Shown here piece by piece: positions 23,481 through 32,526 of a stretch of DNA of 42,373 bases. The notes under the pieces are model-generated. The model was not told the DNA's origin. It saw only the letters and a list, made by a program, of their open reading frames with translations, and searched no databases. Positions within the stretch are counted from its first letter, which is position 1. Every line of letters starts with the position of its first letter. Both the position numbers and the translations under genes were made by a program. The stretch is from Chitinophagaceae bacterium (GTDB taxonomy: Bacteria > Bacteroidota > Bacteroidia > Chitinophagales > Chitinophagaceae): NCBI GenBank assembly GCA_019247775.1, contig JAFBAN010000002.1:1-42373 (forward strand). The letters are read 5' to 3'.

Positions 23481-23549
23481 ATTTTAAATTCTAAATTTTG
23501 AATTTGAAATGGCTGCCCAATTTAAAATTCAAAATTTAAAATTTAAAAT
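23481..23549. repeat. AT-rich 30-bp inverted repeat (ATTTTAAATT-type words)
   Basis: Arms 23481-23510 and 23520-23549 match at 28 of 30 positions around a 9-nt loop. Each arm is built of near-repeats of AAATTTT. It separates two minus-strand genes and starts 4 bp after the stop of the upstream one, so it may act as that gene's terminator. Confidence 0.75.
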
Positions 23550-23552
23550 AAT

Positions 23553-25247
23553 CTACCTGATCTCAAGCAGCGCCAGGCCGTTCTTATTCGTGAATGGATC
23601 CGCATACACCGAAAGATATTTCTGTGCGGCCAGTTTGAAGGGGCGGCTGAGGTAAATATCGGATGACCAGTTACCGCTGAGGGGTATTGCAGCGGTATGT
23701 TGCTGTTGAAGATCTATGAACTGGGCTTGCTTTTTTTCGTTCCCGTTTGTAATTGCCGGACTGACAAAATAAAGCCGGTCGGGTTCTGCCAGCGGATAAT
23801 TCCAGAGAGTGGGCTGGTAGGCAGCGGTGGCTATGGGAAAATCTCCCGGCAATACCTGCTGCCAGCTGCTGTCGCCCTGCGCGTTGATATGGAAATATGC
23901 CAGCTTTGAAGGTATCCGTTTCGGCTGCAGGGCGGGAGGCGGAGCGCCGATATTCGGGCCGCCCATCGTTGGCCCCGACAGCTCCGCTATCCTGCGTTGC
24001 GGATTCGGTTGCACGGTAAGGAATCGGTTGCCTCCTGGCTGCGGGCTGCTTGCAACAGGCGTCGTCGTTACCCCGATCACGGTGCTGGGAAAACGTTCAA
24101 CGTACATGGTTCCGGCCGAAGGCATCGTCCGCGGCGTATAATAACCGGATTTTTCAGGAGAGAGCCATGCTGCCGCATTGGTATTGGTCATATCCTCGTG
24201 CTCGTTGTCTTTGTAAAATTCTTTGTTGGGAACATCGAGCAGCCAGGCCGTAATGAATACCTGGCCGTCTTCTTCAATGATGTCTTTCAGTTTCATAAAG
24301 TCCATCACATCGTTCTTGCGCCGCACCGATTTCATGCCTTCCTGCAACTGGTCGCGCTGCTGCTGGCTTAAAGGCATGAACTTATCGGTCATGGCCTGGT
24401 TGCGGGTGTAAGGAAATTGTATGGATCCCAGTCCCTGCTTGATGCGGGTGGCGCCATCATAATAAAATCCTGCCAGTTCTATTTTCTCCTCCCGGGTATT
24501 GTCGAAAAAGATCAGGTCATAGAATTTTGCTTTTTCGAACTCGAAAGATTCCGTGCTCATGGCCTGGTCTTCGAGCGCCAGGGTATTCATGCGCAGGTGG
24601 CCGGAGAGCCGGTAATTGGTGAGCTTGTCATACACTGCAATATGGATATTGCCTTTCGTGTCGAGCACCGGGGCACTCAGCCGCTCGAGCGCCGCATCGT
24701 AATCGATCGCTGTTTTGAATGTTTTTAAGGGCTTTAATGCTGCGTCGAACAGCGTGCCGTCGAACACCAGGTGTTTGGCTGCATCGGTAAGCAGAGAATA
24801 GAATAACAGAAAGCCATTCTTCTTATCAGTAATGATGCGACGGTACCCGCCCAGGGTTTCAGTGCTTGGCAATACCTGCCGCAACTGCTGCTGGTTGCCA
24901 TCGCCATCAAGGCTCACCATTTTAAAAAAACTGGAATCCGCGGTCCTTTCCTGCCAGGTGAAAAATACCTGCCCGGTGCGGCTGCCATACAATCCGTAAA
25001 ACGCATTGAACGGAAGCATGATCTTTTTGTGAAGATGAAAATCAGGACCGAACAACCAGACCGGTGTGCCATCAGCATCGGGCGCATCCATTACAACGAA
25101 CCGATCTCCTGCTTTTCCTATGATGACCGGATTTTTGAAACCGGCATTCTCGCTCTCGATGTATTGAATATGGACCTGCTGGGCATGCAGGTTTGGAGAC
25201 CCACAAACTACAAGAACACAACAGACAGCGGTCAGTATCGGTTTCAT
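23553..25247 (-). CDS. Secreted hypothetical protein, possible beta-propeller
   Basis: The 564-residue protein has a signal peptide (MKPILTAVCCVLVVCGSPNLHA) and a long run of short strands with repeating patterns such as YGSRTGQVFFTW, KKNGFLLFYSLL and TKGNIHIAVYDKL, compatible with a propeller-like fold. A Pro/Gly-rich insert lies near residue 400-430 (PQPGGNRFLTVQPNPQRR). No family is recognized and no lipoprotein Cys or T9SS tail is seen. It is probably periplasmic. Confidence 0.7.
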   Translation of the reverse strand: MKPILTAVCCVLVVCGSPNLHAQQVHIQYIESENAGFKNPVIIGKAGDRFVVMDAPDADGTPVWLFGPDFHLHKKIMLPFNAFYGLYGSRTGQVFFTWQERTADSSFFKMVSLDGDGNQQQLRQVLPSTETLGGYRRIITDKKNGFLLFYSLLTDAAKHLVFDGTLFDAALKPLKTFKTAIDYDAALERLSAPVLDTKGNIHIAVYDKLTNYRLSGHLRMNTLALEDQAMSTESFEFEKAKFYDLIFFDNTREEKIELAGFYYDGATRIKQGLGSIQFPYTRNQAMTDKFMPLSQQQRDQLQEGMKSVRRKNDVMDFMKLKDIIEEDGQVFITAWLLDVPNKEFYKDNEHEDMTNTNAAAWLSPEKSGYYTPRTMPSAGTMYVERFPSTVIGVTTTPVASSPQPGGNRFLTVQPNPQRRIAELSGPTMGGPNIGAPPPALQPKRIPSKLAYFHINAQGDSSWQQVLPGDFPIATAAYQPTLWNYPLAEPDRLYFVSPAITNGNEKKQAQFIDLQQQHTAAIPLSGNWSSDIYLSRPFKLAAQKYLSVYADPFTNKNGLALLEIR

Positions 25248-25384
25248 AGCAATTCTTGTATTGAATATACGAAAATGTATATCCTATATCACAATTTAAC
25301 TTTATACATCGCCGGGCATGCAATAAATGTTCGCAGTGAGCGAAGGTTTTGCCTGAGGCCTGCATCTAACTGCAAACTACCGTT

Positions 25385-26149
25385 ATGAAAAGAACCCAGA
25401 CTGCCATAACCGTGCTGCTTGCCGCGGGAATGATCTCAGTGGCCTGCAAGAAATCCGCCGACTCAACAACAACTACTACTACCGTTGATGCAAATGTTCC
25501 CGAAGTATATAAGAAGATCTATGGCGCCACCAGTATTACCGCTGATGGCAGTTATGTGTATATCAAAACAAATGGTACACCCGATCACAAGAGCGTTTAT
25601 TATGCCACCAGTAACTCGCTTTATGAAAATTTCAGCGGCACCACATTCGGCGGTAATACATTCTCTAAGAATCCGAACAGTATTTCATCGGTCAGCTACA
25701 CATTCAAGATCCCTTTGAATCCGCAGTCTGCGGCTAACAAGTCTGCCACCAGTCTCGGGCCGATCGGGGTTTCGCTGAATGGCGTGCCTTTCTTCAACCA
25801 ATATGCGAATACCAACCAGCCGCTGAGCGGAGAGATCGTAAGTTTCGATCAATGGTGGGGGCATCCGGCGCCCACAGGAGAGTATCATTATCATGTTGAA
25901 CCGCTGTACCTCACTACTGTAAAAGCCAGCAAGTCTGCCTTACTCGGATTTTTGCTCGATGGGTTCCCGGTGTATGGCCCCACTGAAAATGGCGCAACGG
26001 TCACAAATGCTTCGCTTGATGCCTATCATGGTCATACAAGCGCCACCACCGAATATCCGAATGGCATCTACCATTACCATATCACTTCATCCGATCCGTA
26101 TATCAATGGCAGCGGTTATTATGGCACGCCGGGCACCTGGTCTCGTTAG
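25385..26149 (+). CDS. YHYH-domain lipoprotein
   Basis: The 254-residue protein has a lipoprotein signal (LLAAGMISVACKKS) and a Thr-rich linker, then the YHYH domain. It carries two EYHYHVEP / IYHYHITSSDPYI motifs near residues 165 and 228, GFLLDGFPVYGP, and AYHGHT. These His-rich pairs suggest metal binding, but the biochemical role of the family is not established. It is the first gene of a three-lipoprotein operon: the next gene starts inside it (29-nt overlap). The SCO-like third gene points to copper or redox biology at the envelope; that is inference. Confidence 0.88.
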   Translation: MKRTQTAITVLLAAGMISVACKKSADSTTTTTTVDANVPEVYKKIYGATSITADGSYVYIKTNGTPDHKSVYYATSNSLYENFSGTTFGGNTFSKNPNSISSVSYTFKIPLNPQSAANKSATSLGPIGVSLNGVPFFNQYANTNQPLSGEIVSFDQWWGHPAPTGEYHYHVEPLYLTTVKASKSALLGFLLDGFPVYGPTENGATVTNASLDAYHGHTSATTEYPNGIYHYHITSSDPYINGSGYYGTPGTWSR

Positions 26150-26705
26150 TTGGTTCGCGTTTGCAGTGCTGCTGCATACCGTAGCCTGTTCTCCGGAGCC
26201 GAAGACTATGCCCATGCTGAATGCAGTCAATATCCGGCCGGTATGGCAGAATGGATTGCTGATGAATGATGGCAGACCGCTTACCGCATCCATCTATAGC
26301 CTGCAACCCAATGGGCGCGATACCGCATCGATCTTTTGTTTCGACCAGGGTAAGGAGAACGGGGTCTGGAGAAAATTCTATAGCAACGGGCAGCTGGAAG
26401 AGACCCGGCAATACGATCATGGCATCAAGACCGGCGATTATCTGGCCTGGTGGCCGGATGGCAAACAGAAACTGTTCTATCATTTTAAGAACGGCGAGTT
26501 CGATGGCGTGTACAGGGAATGGACCGATAGCGGAATACTCATCAAGGAAATGAATTACCTGGAAGGACATGAGAACGGAAGCCAGAAACAATTCTTCAAC
26601 GACGGCACCGTAAAAGCCAATTATACGATCATAGGTGGAAGACGTTACGGGCTGCTCGGCACTAAAAACTGCGTGAATGTATCAGCGACTATCTTCAGGA
26701 ACTAA
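26121..26705 (+). CDS. MORN-like (YwqK-type) repeat lipoprotein
   Basis: From ATG 26121 the protein is 194 residues. The longer frame to 25959 lies inside the YHYH gene and lacks a signal. It has a lipoprotein signal (WFAFAVLLHTVACSPEP) and MORN-like repeats (GVWRKFYSNGQLEETRQYDHG, GDYLAWWPDGKQKLFYHFKNG, GVYREWTDSGIL, GSQKQFFNDGTVKANY). Each repeat is a short beta hairpin; such proteins are binding scaffolds. It overlaps the YHYH gene by 29 nt and the SCO gene by 29 nt, so the three proteins are made together. Confidence 0.85.
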   Translation: MARRAPGLVSWFAFAVLLHTVACSPEPKTMPMLNAVNIRPVWQNGLLMNDGRPLTASIYSLQPNGRDTASIFCFDQGKENGVWRKFYSNGQLEETRQYDHGIKTGDYLAWWPDGKQKLFYHFKNGEFDGVYREWTDSGILIKEMNYLEGHENGSQKQFFNDGTVKANYTIIGGRRYGLLGTKNCVNVSATIFRN

Positions 26706-27342
26706 ATGGGCGATAGCGGTTGCCCTGCTTTTTTCGGCCTGCCGGCAAACAGCAAAGCAAAGCAGTCTGCCCTATTATAATGCGCCCGATTTCACACCCA
26801 TATTTGCGTCGGCAAAGGAAGCGGATCAGCGCATCACCCACCGCATTGCAGATTTCAGCTGCACCGACCAGGAAGGCCGCACCATTACCAATAAGAATAT
26901 CGCCGGAAAGATCCATGTCGCGGATTTCATCTTCACCAGCTGCGGAAGCATTTGTCCGACTATGACCACCCAGATGGCAAGGGTGGGCAAAGTATATGAA
27001 CGGGATAGTTCGGTAATGATCCTCTCGTACAGCGTTACGCCATGGATAGATACGCCTGAAAAATTGAAAGCCTATCGCAGCCATCGCTCCATTACCAATC
27101 CCAACTGGCATTTTCTTACCGGCAACAAGGCCGCGATCTATTCCCTGGCCCGCACTTCCTATTTTGCCGAGGAGAGCCTGGGTTATACCAAAGACAGCTC
27201 GCAGTTCCTGCATACCGAGCATTTCATCCTGGTAGATGCACAGCAGCGCATCCGCGGCATTTATAATGGCACTTTGCAGCTGGAGGCCGAACAACTGATC
27301 CGGGATATTGCCGCACTGAAAAAAGAGATGTCGGCAGATTGA
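26677..27342 (+). CDS. SCO1/SenC-family lipoprotein
   Basis: The 221-residue protein has a lipoprotein signal (AIAVALLFSACRQ) and a thioredoxin-like fold. The copper-binding Cys pair CGSIC lies near residues 89-93 (context FIFTSCGSICPTMT) and the conserved His in FLHTEHFILVD near 181. SCO proteins deliver copper to, or reduce the CuA site of, cytochrome oxidase, and some serve as thiol-disulphide or peroxide sensors. No oxidase genes are in view. It is the last gene of the YHYH-MORN-SCO operon. Confidence 0.92.
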   Translation: MYQRLSSGTKWAIAVALLFSACRQTAKQSSLPYYNAPDFTPIFASAKEADQRITHRIADFSCTDQEGRTITNKNIAGKIHVADFIFTSCGSICPTMTTQMARVGKVYERDSSVMILSYSVTPWIDTPEKLKAYRSHRSITNPNWHFLTGNKAAIYSLARTSYFAEESLGYTKDSSQFLHTEHFILVDAQQRIRGIYNGTLQLEAEQLIRDIAALKKEMSAD

Positions 27343-27356
27343 CCTGAGACTCAAAT

Positions 27357-27371
27357 GGGTTTCGCTAAGAG
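27357..27371. repeat. Dispersed intergenic repeat (copy 1)
   Basis: GGGTTTCGCTAAGAG here is identical to 35554-35568 and is followed by similar A/G-rich DNA. It lies in the spacer 3' of the SCO gene. Confidence 0.5.
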
Positions 27372-27478
27372 TGGATAGGAGAAAAAAAAGTATGGAGGTT
27401 GGCAGCCTGGATGTTCGGTTTTTTTTAACGGTTTGGATACGGGCGCTTATTGTAATTTCATCTCCCTAAAAAAGATAT

Positions 27479-28201
27479 ATGCGCGGATCCTCCCACTGTT
27501 TCGTAACCACCAGGACCATACTGGTCGCCTTTCTTTTGATCTCATTGCCCGCCTCGCGTTTACTGGCGCAGGATGCGGCGATCGTTCGCAGTCCGGAAGA
27601 GCTCAAGGAACTTTTTGGTTTTTGCGATAAGCCCGAACTCATCAAACGACTGAAGATCTCACCGGAAACCGCAGACAAGATCGGCGAAGTGGATTACTGG
27701 GGGCTTCAGCAGAAACTGAGCGTGGCCGCCAATACAAATGCCGCTTATGCTACCCCTAATGAAGTGCAGGCGGATATGGTTAAGAAATACAAAGCATTTT
27801 TGTCGGCCGACCAGTTGCGCGACCTGCTGGCTTTCCAGAAAAGCAAGGAAGCCAGTCCCGAGCCCTGCCCTATCACCGTATTAAAATTCAACCATTATTT
27901 CGATACCATCGCAGCGCCGCGGGCTTTGCTATTGTACAAAACACCTTACCGCAAAATGCTGATCGATAAGATCGGCATCAATGGACGCCAGGCCGATGGG
28001 GTGTTCGAAGTGGAAGTGTGGAAACAGAAAGAAGCTTTAGCCATCAATGCGATCCCCATAACCAATTTCGACCGCATCAGGAAAACCGTGGCCATGTACA
28101 ACGAACGCGACCGGCGTTATAAAGTGATCGGGCTTACGGAAGAGCAGATACCTGCCGCCGTTCAATTTTTTGAAGAACATACACTGGGGCCGAAAAATTA
28201 A
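27479..28201 (+). CDS. Secreted hypothetical protein
   Basis: The 240-residue protein has a signal peptide (ILVAFLLISLPASRLLAQDA). The mature part is largely helical with PEELKELFGFCDKPELIKRL and YKAFLSADQLRDLLAFQKSK, a pattern seen in Spy/DUF-type periplasmic helical proteins but not specific. No membrane segment or lipoprotein Cys is present. It ends 10 bp before the convergent dCMP deaminase stop. Function is unknown. Confidence 0.72.
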   Translation: MRGSSHCFVTTRTILVAFLLISLPASRLLAQDAAIVRSPEELKELFGFCDKPELIKRLKISPETADKIGEVDYWGLQQKLSVAANTNAAYATPNEVQADMVKKYKAFLSADQLRDLLAFQKSKEASPEPCPITVLKFNHYFDTIAAPRALLLYKTPYRKMLIDKIGINGRQADGVFEVEVWKQKEALAINAIPITNFDRIRKTVAMYNERDRRYKVIGLTEEQIPAAVQFFEEHTLGPKN

Positions 28202-28211
28202 TCCCGCAGGA

Positions 28212-28709
28212 TCATACATCAGCTTCGTTAAAGGATAGCACCAGGCTCGGCAGATCGGTCTGTACTTTCCGGTACCTGATGCCGGCGCTATCGAGCATGC
28301 GTTTGGCCGCCTTGGCGGTATCAGTACCTTCGTACTTATCGGATAGATAGATCACTTCGGTGATGCCCGACTGGATAATGGCTTTGGTGCATTCATTGCA
28401 GGGGAACAGCGCCGTATATATTTTACAACCGCTAAGGTCCATCCCGATATTGTTCAGGATCGCATTGAGTTCGGCGTGACAGACATAGGGATATTTTGTC
28501 TGCAGCAGATCGCCCTGCTTGGCCCAGGGAAATTCGTCGTCATCACAACCCATCGGCAACCCGTTATAGCCGGCCCCCACAATCTTGTTGCGGGTGCTTA
28601 CAATGCAGGCGCCCACCTGGGTACTGGGGTCCTTGCTGCGACGCGCAGACAGCAGGGCAATGCCCATAAAGTATTCATCCCAGGAAATATAGTTCTCGCG
28701 TTTTTGCAC
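28212..28709 (-). CDS. Deoxycytidylate (dCMP) deaminase
   Basis: The 165-residue protein has the zinc signature HAELNAIL (His, Glu near residue 77) and PCNEC (near 102), with the typical dCMP-deaminase opening WDEYFMGIALLSARRSKDPSTQVGA. It converts dCMP to dUMP, feeding thymidylate synthesis. Compared with cytidine deaminases it has the extra SRSKDPSTQVGACIV helix. It is monocistronic. Confidence 0.93.
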   Translation of the reverse strand: MQKRENYISWDEYFMGIALLSARRSKDPSTQVGACIVSTRNKIVGAGYNGLPMGCDDDEFPWAKQGDLLQTKYPYVCHAELNAILNNIGMDLSGCKIYTALFPCNECTKAIIQSGITEVIYLSDKYEGTDTAKAAKRMLDSAGIRYRKVQTDLPSLVLSFNEADV

Positions 28710-28734
28710 CGGTTGGTTTGTGGGGTAAAAATAA

Positions 28735-28780
28735 GGGAATGATGAAATTCAAAAAGCGATCCCTGAACTTCATCACTCCC
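28735..28780. repeat. Inverted repeat of TGATGAA/TTCATCA words
   Basis: Arms 28735-28751 and 28764-28780 are 17 nt each and match at 15 positions around a 12-nt loop. It lies between two minus-strand genes, 15 bp after the YncE-like stop, so it may be its terminator. There is no clear T-run. Confidence 0.6.
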
Positions 28781-28795
28781 TGGCAATAAGTGAGT

Positions 28796-29806
28796 TTATG
28801 ATTTTCTTTCCAACACAAGCACCTGGAAAGATCCGGGGATCATTTTAGCCCGGGTACCTTTGGGTGCATCTGCAGGAAGCGGTTCATAATCTGCTGTGGG
28901 CAGGTATAAGGCATGCGTTTTTTCATCGAGCGTAATGGTTCGTGCCCCCCGCTTGGTGGTTACGGTTTCCGCTACTTCATATTTATCTTTCGATACCTCT
29001 TTCACTACAGTTACGGTGCCTTCACCATTGGAAGTGAACACCAGTTTAGTGGCAGGATCGAACGCAGCTCCATCGCAGCCGCGGCCGATCGGAACTTTGG
29101 CAACCACATTCCCATTGGCTGCATCCATCACCACCAGCGTATTATCGCAGGTGGAGAACAGGCGTTTATTCGGAACATCGATGGCCAGGCCGGTGGGACC
29201 GTCCGCACCAAGCGCCCAGTGATTCAGGGTAGTGTAATTCATGATATCCACTTCGGCGATCTCATTTTTATCTTCGAGGTTCACATAGAGTTTGCCCGCC
29301 AGGTTGCTCACCGCAGTTTCCAGCGCGTTGCCCCCTACCGGGATGGTGGCTACCACTTTATCGGTGGCAGGATCTATAACCGAAAGATCGCCGCCGGAAT
29401 GATTGACGGTGATCACTTTTTTTGAGTAGGGGTCATATAATATCCAGTCAGGATTCTTACCTACGGCTATCTGCGTGATCTGGGCTCCTGTTTTCAGATC
29501 GAATACGGTCACATTGTTCAGCCGGCCGTTACTGGTGTAGCCTTTTCCCATTGCATCAACGAAAGCGATGCCGTGTACGCCGGTGGTATTGGCAATAAAT
29601 CCCAGTGAATCGCCGGTGCCCCTGTCGAGGATATTCACCTGCGAGCCATGAGAAAGGTATAGCCGGTTTGATCCTGGGTCGACGGATGGATAATCCCATC
29701 CACCCGGACTTGCCACGCGAAAAGTTTTGGTAACATGATAGCCGGGCTGGGCCACAGCCGCAGAAAAGCATCCGGCGAGGAACAGGAATGCAATGGTATG
29801 TTTCAT
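28796..29806 (-). CDS. YncE/YVTN-type beta-propeller protein
   Basis: From ATG 29806 the protein is 336 residues; upstream residues to 29848 lack a signal and are rejected. It has a signal peptide (MKHTIAFLFLAGCFSAAVAQ) and YVTN-like blades (GGDLSVIDPATDKVVATIPV, GNALETAVSNLAGKLYVN, NTLVVMDAANGNVVAKVPI, TKLVFTSNGEGTVTVVKE). These are secreted or periplasmic seven-bladed propellers with unknown ligands. It is monocistronic and followed by an inverted repeat. Confidence 0.9.
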   Translation of the reverse strand: MKHTIAFLFLAGCFSAAVAQPGYHVTKTFRVASPGGWDYPSVDPGSNRLYLSHGSQVNILDRGTGDSLGFIANTTGVHGIAFVDAMGKGYTSNGRLNNVTVFDLKTGAQITQIAVGKNPDWILYDPYSKKVITVNHSGGDLSVIDPATDKVVATIPVGGNALETAVSNLAGKLYVNLEDKNEIAEVDIMNYTTLNHWALGADGPTGLAIDVPNKRLFSTCDNTLVVMDAANGNVVAKVPIGRGCDGAAFDPATKLVFTSNGEGTVTVVKEVSKDKYEVAETVTTKRGARTITLDEKTHALYLPTADYEPLPADAPKGTRAKMIPGSFQVLVLERKS

Positions 29807-29902
29807 ATAGTGGGGTTTCTGCTTAAATGTACCCATATTCCGGTACACATTCTTCCTGGCTGGCGCAAAAAATAATAACTTGTAAGAACTTAACCGGTTC
29901 TT

Positions 29903-30328
29903 ATGGAAAAATGGATCGTTTACGCCATCATTTCAATGCTGTTCGCCGGCATTACCTCCGTGATCGCCAAGTTCGGGATGAAGGATATGAGCAGCGATAC
30001 CGCACTGGCCCTGCGCACCGCCGTGGTATTCGGGATCGTAACGATCAACGCGTTCGTATTCCGGAGTGCCTACCAGGAACTGCAGCAGTCGGCAGGAAAG
30101 AATATCCTGTTCCTTGCGCTTTCCGGCATCACTACTTCCCTTTCGTGGATCTTTTATTACCGCGCCATGAAAGAAGGGCAGGTTTCTTATGTTGCTTCGA
30201 TCGATAAAGCCAGTATCGTGGTTACCCTGCTTCTTTCCTTTATCATCCTTCGTGAACCCATCACGCCGAAATTGTTGATAGGGGCGGGGTTTATTCTTAC
30301 GGGGATGGTGGTGCTGATATGGAAATAA
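29903..30328 (+). CDS. EamA-domain membrane protein (single-repeat form)
   Basis: The 141-residue protein has about five membrane segments and one EamA repeat (AIISMLFAGITSVIAKFGM, GITTSLSWIFYYRAMKEG, VSYVASIDKASIVVTLLLSF, ending ILTGMVVLIWK). Most EamA/DMT exporters have two repeats in about 300 residues; half-size proteins work as dimers. The substrate is unknown. Its stop codon lies inside the palindrome at 30327-30402. Confidence 0.9.
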   Translation: MEKWIVYAIISMLFAGITSVIAKFGMKDMSSDTALALRTAVVFGIVTINAFVFRSAYQELQQSAGKNILFLALSGITTSLSWIFYYRAMKEGQVSYVASIDKASIVVTLLLSFIILREPITPKLLIGAGFILTGMVVLIWK

Positions 30329-30402
30329 GTCTGGAGTCTGGAGTTAGGAGTCTGGAGTTGAAAAAAACTTACTCCAGACTCCTAACTCCAGACTCCAGAC
30401 TT
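30327..30402. repeat. Perfect 32-bp inverted repeat carrying the stop codons of two convergent genes
   Basis: Arms 30327-30358 and 30371-30402 are perfectly complementary and surround a 12-nt A-rich loop. The arm is four 7-bp units (AGTCTGG, AGTCTGG, AGTTAGG, AGTCTGG) plus AGT. Its outermost bases are TAA in both directions: the EamA stop at 30326-30328 on the plus strand and the stop of the SGNH hydrolase (30401-30403) on the minus strand. A bidirectional terminator is likely. Confidence 0.85.
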
Positions 30403-31225
30403 AACCACGCCGGATCGCTTTGGCTACCGCCTCTGTAATTACCGCGTAGCCTGCATCGGAGGGATGGAGGCCGTCGTAGGTCATCTGGATGGCATCAACG
30501 GGATATGGGTATTCATCGGCTTCGGGGTTGAAGGGAATATCGATGAATGCCGGGTAAGGATAGTTGCGATACGCGCCGCTCTTCGGATCCTTCAGCCGTT
30601 TGAATTTTACCAGCTTCGGCAAAGCCAGTTTTTTGTTATGATACAGGTCAACTACTGCAAACCCTTCTTTTTTCCCGATATCCAGGATCGCATCGGTCAC
30701 CTGCGATAGTTGCTGACCGTTCTTATCGCGGTAAGAACCGTAGGCATTGTTCTTGAAATTATTGATGTACACAAAATCCACCCGCTGCATAGGGGTGATC
30801 AGGATGATCTTTGCCTCTTTATTGAGGCTGCGCAGTTCGTCGATGATGATCCGGAACGCGCCATTGACCGTATTCGCGCCGGTGTTGTTCTCATAATCCG
30901 CTATCGTACCAACAGGCTTACCGCCCCACCAGTCGTTGGTGCCGAGAAAAATGGTGTATAGATCGGCTTTGGTTATGCCCAGTTTATCTATTTCCGTGGC
31001 GATGCGAACAGCAGTCCAGCCGTTATGGCCCTGGTTGATATATTTCAGGCCGGAGATCTTTTCCGTTACTCCTGTAAGATAACCTTTGGTAACGCGGTTG
31101 CCCGTTTCGTCCTTATGATCATTCAAATAAGTGATTGAATCGCCGATAGCCACCCAGGTTTTTTCAGCGGGATGAAAGGAATAGAGCAGCGCAATGAACA
31201 GCGCGGCGAGAATTGGTCTTTTCAT
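30401..31225 (-). CDS. Secreted SGNH/GDSL-type hydrolase
   Basis: The 274-residue protein has a signal peptide (MKRPILAALFIALLYSFHPA) and all SGNH blocks: GDSIT near residue 28-32 (catalytic Ser), the Gly of QGHNGW in block II, GTNDW (Asn, block III) near 95, and DGLHPSDAG (Asp and His, block V) near 250. The family covers esterases, lipases and acetylesterases acting on glycans. The tail of the gene lies in the palindrome. The substrate is unknown. Confidence 0.92.
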   Translation of the reverse strand: MKRPILAALFIALLYSFHPAEKTWVAIGDSITYLNDHKDETGNRVTKGYLTGVTEKISGLKYINQGHNGWTAVRIATEIDKLGITKADLYTIFLGTNDWWGGKPVGTIADYENNTGANTVNGAFRIIIDELRSLNKEAKIILITPMQRVDFVYINNFKNNAYGSYRDKNGQQLSQVTDAILDIGKKEGFAVVDLYHNKKLALPKLVKFKRLKDPKSGAYRNYPYPAFIDIPFNPEADEYPYPVDAIQMTYDGLHPSDAGYAVITEAVAKAIRRG

Positions 31226-31440
31226 AAGAGATAGTTAGTTGATTGCCTGTATTGCACTCCTCGCGGTCCCATACTTTCAGCCTGTGATCCCAACCCGGTG
31301 TACTGATCACTGCACTCACAGGCTACGACCAACGGCAGGGCGGGGACGGCTATTAAATATACTGAATTTGAAAGCATCGGGATATGGTCAATACATAAAC
31401 CGATCATGTAACTTTATCGGGTATCAACGGTCATGGTTGC

Positions 31441-32526
31441 ATGAAAACAACTGCATTTTTATTGTTACTGCTTTTGTCAGCGAAGATCCCGACCCCTCCG
31501 GATCCTGGCAAGCTCGATAACTGGCTGAAAGAAAACACCGGCGAAATGGGAGGAAGGGCCATACTGCTGGTGGCGGACAGGAACGGTAAGATCCTCTACT
31601 CGCATGCTGTTAACCAGCTGAACATGCGCCAGAAGATCGCCGCTCGTTTCATGGCCCGGCGTGCAGGCAAGGATGCGAACCTGGATGATTTTACGGCGAC
31701 TACACGTCAGCCTATTGCCAGCTGCAGCAAATGGCTAAGCGCCGCACTTGTGATGCGTTTCGTAGATGATGGCACGCTGAAACTGGCCGATAAGGTGGGC
31801 AAATTCCTACCGGTACTATCGCTGCATGGCAAGGGCGGCATCACCATCAGCCAGTGCCTCTCGCATACCACCGCCATCAAAGCACCTGCGCTAAAAGAAA
31901 GCATTGAAGAAATACGCAATACCGGCAGTATGGAGGAAGCCATTGAGGCCATCGCCAAACTTCCGATGGAAGGCATACCGGGACACGTTTTTCATTATAG
32001 CAATGCCGGTCTGCAGATCGCCGCGGCCGTGATCGAGAAGATCAGCGGCAAAGATTTCGAGACCCTGTTCGCAGAACGCATGGCAACCCCACTCGAAATG
32101 AAGAACACCGATTTCGGCAAAGGCAAAGTGGTGTTGGCAGCCGGCGGTGCATTCAGCACGCCGCTGGACTACATGAATTTCCTGCAGATGATCCTGAATA
32201 AGGGCATGTTCAAAGGCAGGCGCATCCTCACTGAAAAAAGCGTGGCCGACATGCAGATCAACCGCATCACAGCCGATACACGTGTTGCCTATTCACCGGC
32301 GGAAGCGGGAGATGCAGGCTATGGCTACGGCGAATGGGTGATGCAGGCTTCCACCGCAACAAAACTCTCGGAAGTTGTAAGCAGCCCGGGGTTATTCGGT
32401 TCTTTTCCCTGGGTGAATAATGAAAAAGGCTACTGTGCCTTCCTGATGACCTACTATATCCGGCCCAATGGACGCGGCGACCGCTATCGGGAACTTCGCG
32501 AGCTGGTGGATGCTTTTGTACAATAG
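31441..32526 (+). CDS. Serine beta-lactamase-like hydrolase
   Basis: The 361-residue protein has a signal peptide (MKTTAFLLLLLLSAKIPTP). It belongs to the class C beta-lactamase / DD-peptidase-like family, with SxxK in IASCSKWLSAALV (near 94-97) and the Tyr-x-Asn motif in HYSNAGLQIA (near 186-188). A His/Lys-Thr-Gly-type third motif is not clear. Such proteins are mostly esterases or D-amino-acid peptidases, seldom real beta-lactamases. It is monocistronic, followed by an inverted repeat. Confidence 0.88.
   Translation: MKTTAFLLLLLLSAKIPTPPDPGKLDNWLKENTGEMGGRAILLVADRNGKILYSHAVNQLNMRQKIAARFMARRAGKDANLDDFTATTRQPIASCSKWLSAALVMRFVDDGTLKLADKVGKFLPVLSLHGKGGITISQCLSHTTAIKAPALKESIEEIRNTGSMEEAIEAIAKLPMEGIPGHVFHYSNAGLQIAAAVIEKISGKDFETLFAERMATPLEMKNTDFGKGKVVLAAGGAFSTPLDYMNFLQMILNKGMFKGRRILTEKSVADMQINRITADTRVAYSPAEAGDAGYGYGEWVMQASTATKLSEVVSSPGLFGSFPWVNNEKGYCAFLMTYYIRPNGRGDRYRELRELVDAFVQ

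Noticed and set aside
31226..31440. Possible small gene or RNA between the SGNH hydrolase and the beta-lactamase-like gene
   Set aside because: Only short frames without family features and no strong hairpin; a TAACTTTA box near 31408 may be a weak promoter but no suitable -33 element was found.
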